Below, piece by piece: positions 50,225 to 60,892 of a stretch of 64,000 bases of DNA. The notes under the pieces are model-generated. The model had not been told where the DNA came from. It saw only the letters and a list, made by a program, of their open reading frames with translations, and searched no databases. The stretch is from Diadema setosum. Taxonomy: Eukaryota; Echinodermata; Echinoidea; Diadematoida; Diadematidae. Made by a program: the position numbers and the translations under genes. Each line of letters starts with the position of its first letter. Position 1 is the first letter of the stretch. The DNA lies in contig CM067072.1 in the NCBI GenBank assembly GCA_033980235.1, forward strand, positions 17,177,047 to 17,241,046. The letters are read 5' to 3'.

Positions 50225-50345
50225 GGGCCCCGTCTTATAAAGCCTTCAAATCAATCACAAGTCCCCAAATCAATCGCAATTTGCATTGAAGCTCTCAAAA
50301 AACTTGTGATTGATTTCTATCACAAGTCTTTATAAGACAGGCCCC
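50225..50345. mobile_element. Small inverted-repeat element GGGCCCCGTCTTATAAAG
   Basis: The left end GGGCCCCGTCTTATAAAG is mirrored by CTTTATAAGACAGGCCCC at the right. Internal blocks AATCAATCACAAGT and ACTTGTGATTGATT are also inverted. 121 bases in all, no coding capacity. Confidence 0.75.
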
Positions 50346-52403
50346 AGGATATTCCCCCCCCCCCCTTTCTGACGGAAAAACAAACAAAAACACGACAATA
50401 CTTGAAAGTTTCATTAAAACTACACAAAAGAGTATAGAAGAGAATCCATATGTTACCACATCGTATTATCAGCATCAGTATACCATCATGCAAATCAGAT
50501 GCCTTTATGATGTCATCTCCTAATGAAGTTCTTATGGCTTGTGCGTGGAAGATTTGGAACAAGAAAAAAAAAAGCCTCTTTTGTGTGTGTGTGATTTAGC
50601 GACTGCAGATTCCCGCCAAACAGTCACAATTATTTTTCTTTCTAACTTGGGAATGATTTGATTCAAATATATAATTTCTACTAGTTGAAAAAGCGACATA
50701 AAGCGCAGCAGATTTAAATATGCTTTTATTGTCTTCTGAAAATTGTCACGTGAATCCTAAGAATAGCGGTCTTTATTTTTTTTTTCTTTGCTTTATTGTT
50801 CCAGTTCTCTGAAACTTTCGTTGCTCCGTTTATTCGATAGTTCTTTGTTAATTATAGAAGATGTTTACATGGAGTGGAGCTTCGAGTATTTTGCATTTTT
50901 GCCTTAATTTGCTTTGATTATATTGTAAATTATAAACATGAAATGTAAATGTAAACTCTGAAAATAACTTTCCCAACTATCAACGGCACCTTCCTTCTTC
51001 TTTTGCTTCAGCTTTTGCTTCTCTATCCTTCATAGACGAATCATTCTATTCTCTTCACAATACCATTCAGTATTTTTTTTTTTTTTTTGGGGGGGGATGT
51101 TGTTTTTGTTGGTTGTTATACTGGCAAAGGATATCACAATCTTTTGATAAAAAGAATTATCCTTTTTCTGTTTGATGCAGATAATTTAAGGCAAGAATTT
51201 TCGTGTGTAGCACAACGGTGTTATTTTCTTTCACAATAAGAAATGAAAGTGGCTATAGAGTCTTTTCGCAGTATTCCGCGAAATTGGATTAAAGTTTTTG
51301 CTGTCACAGCCTAAAACCCAACCGCCTTCTGAGAGAAGCCGGCGTAATTATTTGTTTAGAAACACGGTCGATAAAGTTTTATCGCCACCGAACATAATCC
51401 GCATTGATAGGTCCATGTTTAGTCCAATGTCGATCGCTTCTATGGCTGCAGATTGATCAATTAACAGAGCGAGACCGCCAGATTTTGTTCGGCAGACTCG
51501 AAGTTCGGCCAAGCGGATAATCACCCCCTACATGCATAATCGATCAAGCCGTACGAGAACGAACGTAGTAGGTTTGCTCAGCAGGTTATGTGACGTTGCC
51601 GATCAAAGTATGGTTTTTAATAAGATACTGATGCGAGTATACATAAGAAGAGAGAGAGAGAGCGAGAGAGATGTTGCGAGAGAGAGGGAGAGGGAAAGTT
51701 GAAGGAGAAATTTTGCTATTGATTTTGCTTTGTATTGAAAGGGGTCTGGAATGAGAATGCAATATCTTCTCAGGAAATTCCAAAGGAAACATTGCATTTT
51801 AAACAGCTGCTTTATTTCCATGAGCTGTATGGGCGAAGTTGATCAGGACAATTCAACTAGCTAAATTGAGCCACAACAATAAAGCATGATATTTTATACT
51901 GAGCTGACCACTCCTGACAGGAGCACATGTATTAAAGCAACAACAACATCAACAACAACGTCCATTTATCTTTTCCGATGATGATTTTGAAGCAATCTTT
52001 AATCACTATCAATATGAATGAGCATTATCTATATATAATTTATATTTACAATGATGACATTTGTGAACAACACTTTGTTGTACAACAAATATAGGCTTAA
52101 TACCATCAATCATGTTTGACACAGAAAATAAACCGTTGAGACAGAGTGATCATTTACAATGTTATATGATGCTTAAAATACATTCGACTTTTATTACTGA
52201 ATGTTCCAATACGTTGGATATTTAGTTGAGGTTGGAAAGAAAAAAAAAAAAACTTGAATTCATATATTCCAAGTCTGGGGATTGTAATTATGTTTCTGGT
52301 TGTAAATAATAGATCTCAACATCATTTTGAAATTGATTGTAATTTGATAAATACAATAACAATTTCAGAGTCGTGATGCTGATATTATCATCCAAAAGAA
52401 ATG

Positions 52404-52615
52404 AATACTGTAAAACGAGGAATGTTCGCATGCATTTTAATTTCGCGAATTTCGCGAGCGCCAAGATTGGCGAAATCAAAATGCACGCAAAAATTCTTGT
52501 CTACACTAAGGATATGCACCAGTGGCAATTCGCGAAAATTTCATGCCATTAAAAAGGCCGTCGGTTCTAATTCGCGAAAATTTCACGATCCCAATATATG
52601 ATGTTTTACAGTATT
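52404..52615. mobile_element. Element with perfect 13-base terminal inverted repeats
   Basis: AATACTGTAAAAC (52404-52416) is exactly inverted at 52603-52615. The 212-base interior carries repeated TTCGCGAA motifs in both orientations. It lies about 180 bases before the candidate promoter of the downstream gene. Confidence 0.75.
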
Positions 52616-52797
52616 AGCTTTACTTCATTTTGTTTTTTGTTCATGGTTTTAATAACATCTAGCTAAAAGTGTACAGTGGAAATCTTGTGGAAATTGATGT
52701 TTCTTACGAATCATCACTGTGTACAAACCACTTCGTTCTTGCTCTGTTTTGTCTCAATGAAGAGCAATACAAAATATATCGCCAAAAGGTGTGCTAA

Positions 52798-53148
52798 TAT
52801 AAACTGTGGATATGCTCTTTTTGGATCATTGTGCATTACCTACTCATCAAATTGACAACATACACTGAAGCTAGCCACTAGTATTGCTGATGCTGAACAA
52901 TCGCCGTCGAAGCGAAACACCACCACTCCATTCGCATCTTGATGATCAGAAACTCGCCGCCGAGCTTGCTAGCCGCTTACGTACATAAGCACCTAACTCG
53001 TCGCAGCTGTGGATGCCGCCGCGCCGCGTGCGATTGATGTGGCCGAGAAGTTCACGACTGAGTAAGTTTCTGGGAATGATTAGTGATATAGCGCAAGGAG
53101 TTCAAAAGAAGTGAATCTTGTTGGGAATTCGTCATACTACTCTTCAAA
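52798..53148 (+). promoter_or_regulatory. Candidate promoter and 5' leader of the downstream gene
   Basis: TATAAA at 52798-52803 is followed 30 bases on by an initiator-like TCATT (A at 52828). From about 52890 to 53060 the sequence is rich in CpG (CGCCGTCG, CGCCGCCGAG, CCGCCGCGCCGCG), unlike the surroundings. A gtaagt at about 53063 could be a donor of a leader exon. Upstream ATGs occur in the leader, so the exact start site is unsure. Confidence 0.4.
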
Positions 53149-53221
53149 ATGGCTGTTACTGGACGTAGGACAATCCCTCCGTGGTTCCTGGTAATCGGTC
53201 TGGTTCATCTCGTCCAAATCG
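53149..53221 (+). CDS. Signal-peptide first coding exon of a downstream gene
   Basis: The ATG at 53149 has A at -3 and G at +4 (caaaATGG). It encodes MAVTGRRTIPPWFLVIGLVH and LVQI, then one base of a split codon before a strong donor (g|gtaagt). Basic n-region followed by a hydrophobic core is a secretion signal; a phase-1 junction after the signal exon is common in genes for modular secreted or membrane proteins. The product cannot be identified from this exon. It could be another receptor. Confidence 0.6.
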
Positions 53222-54940
53222 GTAAGTAACGAGACGCAATTCTGCGACAAGTTTTCATTGCAGGCCATCCCAGTGACCGTCTTGCCAACGGGACGCTGTG
53301 CGTGGGATGTAGGGGAGACTACGGTCACACGGCCGACCCTCGGTGAACTGGTGTTGCTTGCTGTATGTCTTCGTGCGCCGAGTGTTTACGTGTTGCTCTC
53401 CGTGATTTATCGAGAGGTTTTCTCTCGTAACGTGAATCGGGCCGTGCGTGGAGTACACGGAATGGGGCTTGAATTGAATGATGGACTTCACTTCTTTCTT
53501 GATTGTTTGTCATAAATTATAACGATGATATGTTAATCTGCTGACCGTGTACTGTATGAATGGTCTCTCCTGATACTACACCACTGTTTACTATAGTCTG
53601 TATAATCTGTCATTCCTCGCAGAATATGTTTCTAATAGTAATACATGCATAGAAAAGTTTTTGTGGTAGAGTGGTAGAAACATATATATCAGGGTGTGTG
53701 TGTCCACACAGAGCAGAGATCCTTTATAGATACCTTCCATACATACACACCAGCTTATAATGAAAACAAGTTTTTTTTTTCAGAAATAGATTAGATATTG
53801 AAATGGGATTGTTGTGGTCATATTTTGTTTGTCGAAATGTGGGATAGGGATCAGGAATATAGAGGGATTAGATGAGGCCAGAGGGATATATAGGTACTTG
53901 CGGCTATGTGTTTTTTTTTTTGTTGTTGTTGTTGTTGTTTTGGGGGTTTTTTTCGTGAAGAAGTGTTTTTTTTTTTCTATAGAAATCTCTGAGAATCATG
54001 CCTATACAGCGCTCTTAGATTCATTGGCCTGTTACATCAGTTGCCATGCCAACATGTATGGATGCAGCCTAAATACAGCTTGTATTGATAATCGTTTCAT
54101 ACAAAACAATATATATATATATACATGTATATATATATATGTATGTATAGATATAGGTATTTTGTATAAAGAGAAACATGACACTGACAGAAATATGGAT
54201 GCTTGCACCTCCTTTCATGATCTAACAGGTTTATTTCACTGAACAATTCAGAGACAACCAGAATGGTCATCAGTAACATGTATTATCTACAACTGTGGAC
54301 ATACATTGTATCTGTATCATTTTGTACTTCGATACCATGATGATGATCAGGCATGTACAACGCCTGATTGTTACTTTATTGTATTTACTTACATACCAAG
54401 ATCAAGATCAAGGGTCTTCAGTTATTTGTGAAAAAATTAATCAGCATTTATCCATTTTCATGTTTCCATGGCAACCCAGAACTACATTTAGTCCAGCCAT
54501 TGGAAATTGGCTGAAATCATTGTGCTGAATATTCCCAATTTTCACAATAAACATTGTTTGAAATGACTTAGCCTATGTTAATGGCCCTTTTACAGTAAGT
54601 GAGGGGTATTTGGTGTCAATTTTCATTTAGTCAAGAGAGGTGCCTCTTATTCAGCACAATGAGATAATGATGAGACTAGATTATTAGTTTTCAAAAGATT
54701 TATAGATATTAACTAAAACCTTCATTTATACCAGTAATCTGCTTCTGTAAATAGCAGTAATTTCAGAAATAGAATAAAGAAATTATATATCAATTTAATA
54801 TTCTGTGTGATGAAAAAAATGTAAATATTTGGAATATGCATAGATAAAACATCTGATATTTGTAATAACTTGATTGTAATTTGCTACAGATATGTTATTA
54901 GAATTATAGTTATAAATATCTAAAGATTAATTCAGGATTT

Positions 54941-55125
54941 TTTTTTCAAAGAAATTTTATTCACATGTTAATATTCATGTGCAAATAAAAGTCACTCCAA
55001 CATGATTTGACAGACAGCTACAAACAGTCTAAAACGATGTGAATAAGATTCCAGCTAATAATAAAAATATGGAATACAAACCTTTTTTTTTTACTGACAC
55101 ATATTCATTATATTGCTGACTTTAA
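54941..55125 (-). mobile_element. Non-LTR retroposon 3' end, family X copy 3
   Basis: On the minus strand it ends CATGTGAATAAAATTTCTTTG then poly-A. Upstream it shares ACTGTTTGTAGCTGTCTG and GGAATCTTATTCAC blocks with the copy at 16073-16260. Confidence 0.65.
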
Positions 55126-55410
55126 TTCAGGAGTTCTGTGTGCAGAATGAAGGTTATACAATAGAAATTACTGTACTAGAGTTATAAAGAATATTGTTTG
55201 CAGGAATCTCATATTTACTTCAAGGTCAAAAGCAAGGTTTACCATGTACTTAGGAAAATGATAAATGTAGAAGTTAAGTAAAGAAAAAAGAATTGAGGTT
55301 GAGTAATGAATTATCAAGATGTAAATTTTGATGAACTGAATAAAGCCATCTAGATTTGGCAATTAAGCATCAAACTCACAGGAAGAGCTGTTAAGTGTTA
55401 GAAGAGTGCA

Positions 55411-55869
55411 GTGACTCTAGAGGTAACCCTCACCTCACACGTAACCACATCTCCAATCGCACATATATATCTAGTAAGACTCTACTTTTTTCCGCATCCA
55501 CTTTGCAGAAACCGAGAGCCGGGCAACGCGGCTCGAGATGGAACCTCTGTTCGCATAAAAATTGATTTTTTGAGGCTGCACCTTTCGTACGAAGGTGACT
55601 CTACTCAGCGTTTGTGGGCTTCCTTTCAGGAAGGGTCATTGTTCCACTCTTTTGCTCATTCTCGTGGCAGTATGGACTTCTGGAGAAAGGAGGGAGTGTG
55701 GTCTATAGATAACAAAGGGGGTGTTGATAAGGGGTGGGGAAAAGCCATGTGGAATAGCGATTCTTTAGAAAGACATGAATCGGTGTGGTCTGTCACATTT
55801 AACTACAGAGACACATGGTATACTCTTTGTTCTAGCTCTGTGCTGTTTGATATGTTCAGTGTAGATTAG
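55411..55869 (+). other. Unassigned 152-codon open reading frame
   Basis: Open for 459 bases, tryptophan- and glycine-rich in its second half (for example MDFWRKEGVWSIDNKGGVDK and KGWGKAMWN). An acceptor-like tttgcag sits inside at about 55508. No domain recognised, and it does not join in frame to the signal-peptide exon. It could be a retained fragment, an exon of an unseen transcript, or chance. Confidence 0.2.
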
Positions 55870-58326
55870 ATGAGAGAGGGGGACTCTGCCACTGTGTATG
55901 TCTGTCAACAATGCAATGTCAAGTGTTGTATTGACTCTGGTTTGATCATTACTCCTGACACTCAGTGCATTTTTTTTTTTTGACATGTCATTCAGATTTG
56001 TTGGATACAGATGCCTATTGATATTGCCTATTGAGTATTATGTCCCAGCTACATTTAAGTTAATGAATGAAAGATATTGAATGACAGTATGAGAACTACA
56101 TTGTACTTTTGTCTCATGGGAGCAATCTAAAAGTTGTTTTTTCCCTTATTTCAAACATTTGCACAAATACTTTGTCAAGGATGAAACTAGTGCGAAGTGC
56201 AGTTAGTATGCTGGCTGCAGGGTTTTGTTTGTTTGTTTGTTTTTTCTTTCAATTTTGTATTTGTTTGGATTTTGTTGTTGTTGTTTGCTTTGGGTTTATT
56301 TTTTGTTTTTATTTTTTTCAAAGCAATTGTGAAGACTCTTATACCTCTACCCTTTTCTAAGCAATTGTTTCAGGCAGTTTTGATCCCATGTTGATGTGGG
56401 AAGTACAACAGTGTGAGGATGTGTGATCCTCTGATAGTAGCATGTTGGAATTCCATTTCTCAAGGCCATCACTTCCTTCAAAAGTCACAAACCTCCTCAA
56501 GGTATTCTCCACTACCACATAATATATGATCTATTGTTCAGATTTTCCCCCTCCAAAAGTGGGTTCAGGATGTGGCATATGTTGCTGCCACACTAAATAA
56601 GGAAACTGCGAAGCCGAGAGGTCCGTGGAGGTTGGCTCTGTCTCCCTCCCGTTTCACGGAGAAAGTTAGACTGTTTTCACACGTACCGAGAGTGCATCAC
56701 TTGAATCGCAATTCTAATGACGCGTCACTAGAATCATGATTCAAATGACACATTGTGGCTGTGCGTATGCAAAGTGGAATCGCGGAGTGCAGGTGGCGGA
56801 GTGTGATTTGAGTGGTAACTCCAATTGTGATTCACATGACAGTGAGGAGATGTTTTCCAGTCACAATTCTCTAGAATTATGGAATTAAACATTCATATTA
56901 CAGATTGACCTCCAAATTGTGTTTCAGAGGGGAACTTTAGTTCAAATACGGTGACCGTTCAACCACTTTCGCAGAAAAAATGCACTCCTCAAATGCTCGC
57001 ACTGCAGTCGAAGCTCGCACTACGTAACACTTTATGAGTGACTGATGGGAAGAAACACCTCCCCTCCTTGCTCTGAAATTCAAAACCACAGAATCCAGGA
57101 AGCCTTCCTTGGTCATGTGCATATACAGACTATAATGTGAATCATAGTTGTAATCGTAATTGTAATTCAGCGTTGCAATTAACGCTTCTCAACCTGTATG
57201 AAAATGGCGAAACTCTGACAGAGATGCCAGGGAAGATGAAAATGATTCGGAGAACACACCCCTATCAGTCTGTGGGGAATCTTGAAAATATTGTAGGATG
57301 CCTGGAGGCGGGAATCGTCATGGGAAACCACGATCAACATCTCCTCTGTATCCTGCTTGTCTTTCTTGATCTCTAGAAAGGACAGCTGTGTCAATGATAC
57401 ATAGGAATATTGGAGAATTCTGCACATACAGGCTTGTAAACTTTGTCCAGTGGAAGTTAAAGACTTCTCTGTACAACACAGTCTGCCATCTATATGATTT
57501 TCCGCAATGATGCCAAATCATTGGAAGAAACTCAAAGAAAATTAAAGCTCTCCATACTTAAGCTATTCTAAAAGGAAATGTTCTTTTTTTTTAAGCAACA
57601 CCATTGTTAGCCATGAAATCATGTTTGATTTAATTGTAATTTTATACATTTGTCTAACTACAGAGATATTGTATACTGTACATCTTCCTCAAAGGAATGG
57701 CAATAATAACAATACATTTGATAGACTGTGATATATACTAATATTATTGCATCATAGTTAAGTCTTTATGTGCTTCATGAAATAAAATTTAAGAATGAAA
57801 AGGTACAGATTCACATTTGATTCATATTGATATCATAAAATAATTCCTTGTCTGTGTTTGATAAAAATTTCCTAAATAAACTTGCTGACAAACAAGCAGG
57901 CCTCAAATTAATTGACGGATATTGACTGCCATGGCCATCGATGCCTCTGTGGTTGGCCATGTTGCCCCCCAGAAAAGTTGTATTCTCAAGGCCATGAATT
58001 TAGGCTACCTACAGTACCCTTTTTCTTTTGGCAGTCATGCCCCCCCTTTTTTTTTGTTGCCGTCGTTTCTCTGTCATATCACACATATCGAAAGACCAAT
58101 GAATTTATTCAGACTTGCATTTAAACGTGGTATCGCTAGTATAATTATATAAACATTGTATGTGCAATGTAAATACTCAGCAGTAAATTAATCACTCCAT
58201 CAGGCTCAGTGACATGCTACAGTTGGGGTTTAGTCTAGTATGATAGTGCATACATAAACATTATCTAATGTATGAACCATTACTGTTTTCATTTGATACT
58301 GAAAATGAAGCTCTTGATTTGAGATC

Positions 58327-58514
58327 CAGTGGACTCCCGTTATAACGAAGTGCTCGGGACCAGCAGTTTTCTTTCATTGTATCAAAATTTTGTTGTAACC
58401 GTACAAATAAACAATAAAGAACATTGTAGAGCTGATAATGTTGGAGTCTAAATTTTTACTTCGTTGTAACCCGAATTTCACTAAAACTGTGTTCGTTATA
58501 TTGGGAGTGCACTG
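58327..58514. mobile_element. Tigger/pogo-like small element (CAGTGGACTCCCGTTATAACGAA)
   Basis: Left end CAGTGGACTCCCGTTATAAC and right end, whose reverse complement starts CAGTGCACTCCCAATATAAC, form terminal inverted repeats of about 22 bases. The CAGT...CTCCCGTTATAACGAA pattern resembles Tc1/mariner-Tigger type ends; assignment is inference. About 188 bases, no coding capacity. Confidence 0.7.
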
Positions 58515-60715
58515 TATTTGATACTGTTCAAGGCCAAGAGGCATACTGTACATAGAGAATGTTTGATCATAAGATATTGGATATTGCCTATATGTAACAG
58601 AAACTATAAGTGGTATCCAATGTGGTGTGTGGATCAGATTGGTTGCTGTGTTCCAGGAGGCTTGAAGTTTGGATTCAAAGTTTGCCAACTCATATGAGTT
58701 CACACTGTTTTCACCACACTTTCCTTCGAAACTGTATCAATATGTACAATCATTTTCCATGGTGTCAAAACAGCATATTTTTGTCAAATTGAAGCTTTTA
58801 ACTAGTTACATGCTAAGCAATGATGGGGATTATGCTATCCTTGTTGATGTATTTCCCCTGTAAAACATCAAAGATTGGAAACGTGTCACCAAAAGAATAA
58901 ATATGTCACTGTTTTAGTGATAGAATCAATTTTATCCAAACTAATCATCTTCAACATGATCCCTCAAAAAAAAAACAAACAAAATGATTTATGCAGTTTG
59001 CTTTATGAGCAATGTAATTCTGACTGTGAATTGAGAGTATTCTCATATTGACCACTTGAGCCATCCTTTTCTGGTGACAAAGAACCAACTTTATCCAGGG
59101 AAGAATTGCTAATGAGTGCTACTACATGGAAGACTTGTTGCCATGGCGATGAGCCGGCCCAGCGGCAATTCATCCCATTCTCCCGGCTTGGAGTGGTAGC
59201 CTCTCTTCCCAAGGCCAGCGGGCGAGGTCGAATCTTTGCTCTCATCGTTCCTGCCATCTCCATGCCATGTTTGCCTTGAACACCTCCTTCCAGCTTCACT
59301 TGTGAACATTACACACTATGCTAGATGCACTTGGCTGTGGATTTTGATTAGTTTTTTGTTCACTAGCCACCAAGTCTGATGGTAGTTTGTGTAATGGATA
59401 CTGTAGATTCATCAGATATTTCTTTCTGGAGTTTAAACATTTTCTTTTTTCTTCACTGAACTATTTACTAACTATGTCAAGCTAGAAAAGTGAATTTATA
59501 CAAGTATATGTAGATATCAGTGGCAAATATAATTTGCAGAACTGACTGAAGAGTCTCATCAAGTGGAAGAGTGTTGCGAGTTTGCTTTCGGTGTTTCCAT
59601 AGCAACAATATCTATTCCATTTGTTGTGTACAATGTGTATGCCCCATTCTGTTAGAATTAAGATGTTGCTTGCACTTAGTCAAAATCTCCTTTTGCCTTT
59701 CTCCAGTTGAAGTAGACAAAAACAGTCACCATTTGAAAGTTTTCAGGTGAATCTCAAATGACAAAAAAAAAAAGAAACAGATAAAATGTTGTTTGTTACA
59801 TGCAAATGGTTGCCAGTGCCATATAACTGACAATTAAAGTGATGGTACAGAGCCATGTGCATGTCAAGGTTCTGGCCATGTTGTTAAATTTGTAAATAGC
59901 ACCCAACTCGTGAAATCCAGGAAAATGAAAACCCATTACAGATCGTATACAGTATAACAAGAACTTGTACATGTAGTGATTGGGAGGCGTATTTGTACAT
60001 CATATTGCAGAAAGGAAAAAGAAATGAGCGCTTTTAGTTCTAGAGAGGAAGACAGTTCAAAATCCAAGAATTTGATACTTATCATGGAAACCGACAGTTT
60101 GTTTTGCATAGGAAGACAGGCAAGTGATGGCTATTCATTAAGATAAGAAGTCATCTACTTACAAGGCTTTGGGTTTGTTTAGCTTGGTCTTTTTGACTGC
60201 AATGTTTGAAGTTTGGAAAGGATCTGTAGAGTATGGTTATCGTGGAGAATGCTTTGTGTGTTAAAGGGTTTTGTGTACAAAAAGTGTAGGTAACCTACAG
60301 AATGCCCTTGGTAAATCCCAAGACGTGTGTAAAGGTCATCTCTGAGGTCAAGGACAATGTCTTCATCTTACATTACCAGCCCTGCAAGACATTCCAGTCT
60401 TTACTCAAGGCTGAAATATATTTCTTTTGGTGCTTTCAGGTGTTAACTTGTGTACATGTACAGTATGTAGGTCCCCCTTCATGTTGTGAGTATGTCTATC
60501 CTACAAAATATGTCAAGCAAACAGGCTACAACCCCGTGTATGTATTGTATCACATAATTGACTAGCATACATGTATAAGGACACTCAGGTGCATATATTT
60601 CAAGTGAATATGCTTATCATGGAAATTTATTCAGGTACAATGATAAGAACACTTTTTTTACATCGAAGGAAATATAAGGAAAAGTAGGAGCAGAGCATGT
60701 GAGAGAAAAAGAGAC

Positions 60716-60892
60716 AGAGAGAAAGGGGAAAGAGAAGGAGAGAAAGGGAAAGAGAAGGAGAGAAAGGGGAAAGAGAGGGAGAGAAAGGGAAAGAGGAGAG
60801 AAAGGGAAAGAGAAGGAGAGAAAGGGAAAGAGAAGGAGAGAAAGGGAAAGAGAAGGAGAGAAAGGGGAAAGAGAAGGAGAGAAAGGGGAAAG
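60716..60892 (+). repeat. 177-nt polypurine tract / about 20-bp minisatellite
   Basis: Only A and G on the + strand, built from roughly 20-base units of the form GAGAAAGGGAAAGAGAAGGA with small variations, about nine copies. Such tracts have mirror symmetry and can form triplex (H-DNA). Confidence 0.9.

Larger units (their letters stand above)
46869..52827. other. RPTP 3' UTR and intergenic region
   Basis: No exon with recognisable product. A 108-codon frame at 47078-47404 shows no domain and probably lies in or after the 3' UTR. Contents: ATC-type microsatellite (about 49840-49916), small element 50225-50345, GA-rich run (about 51645-51705) and element 52404-52615. A GTCACGTGAC palindrome occurs near 48506. 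Confidence 0.7.

Noticed and set aside
56590..56930. Cluster of AATTCTAATGAC / TGATTCACATGAC-like motifs that might be a transposon
   Set aside because: I could not define paired ends or a second copy, so it is not listed as an element.
57137..57427. Open frames on both strands, with splice-like sites
   Set aside because: Both strands are open, neither peptide is recognisable, and the phase does not help link it to the signal-peptide exon.
59003..59309. Minus-strand frames of 98 and 66 codons in a G+C-richer patch
   Set aside because: Two overlapping frames, no known motif, no clear start or splice sites. Kept only as an unassigned patch.
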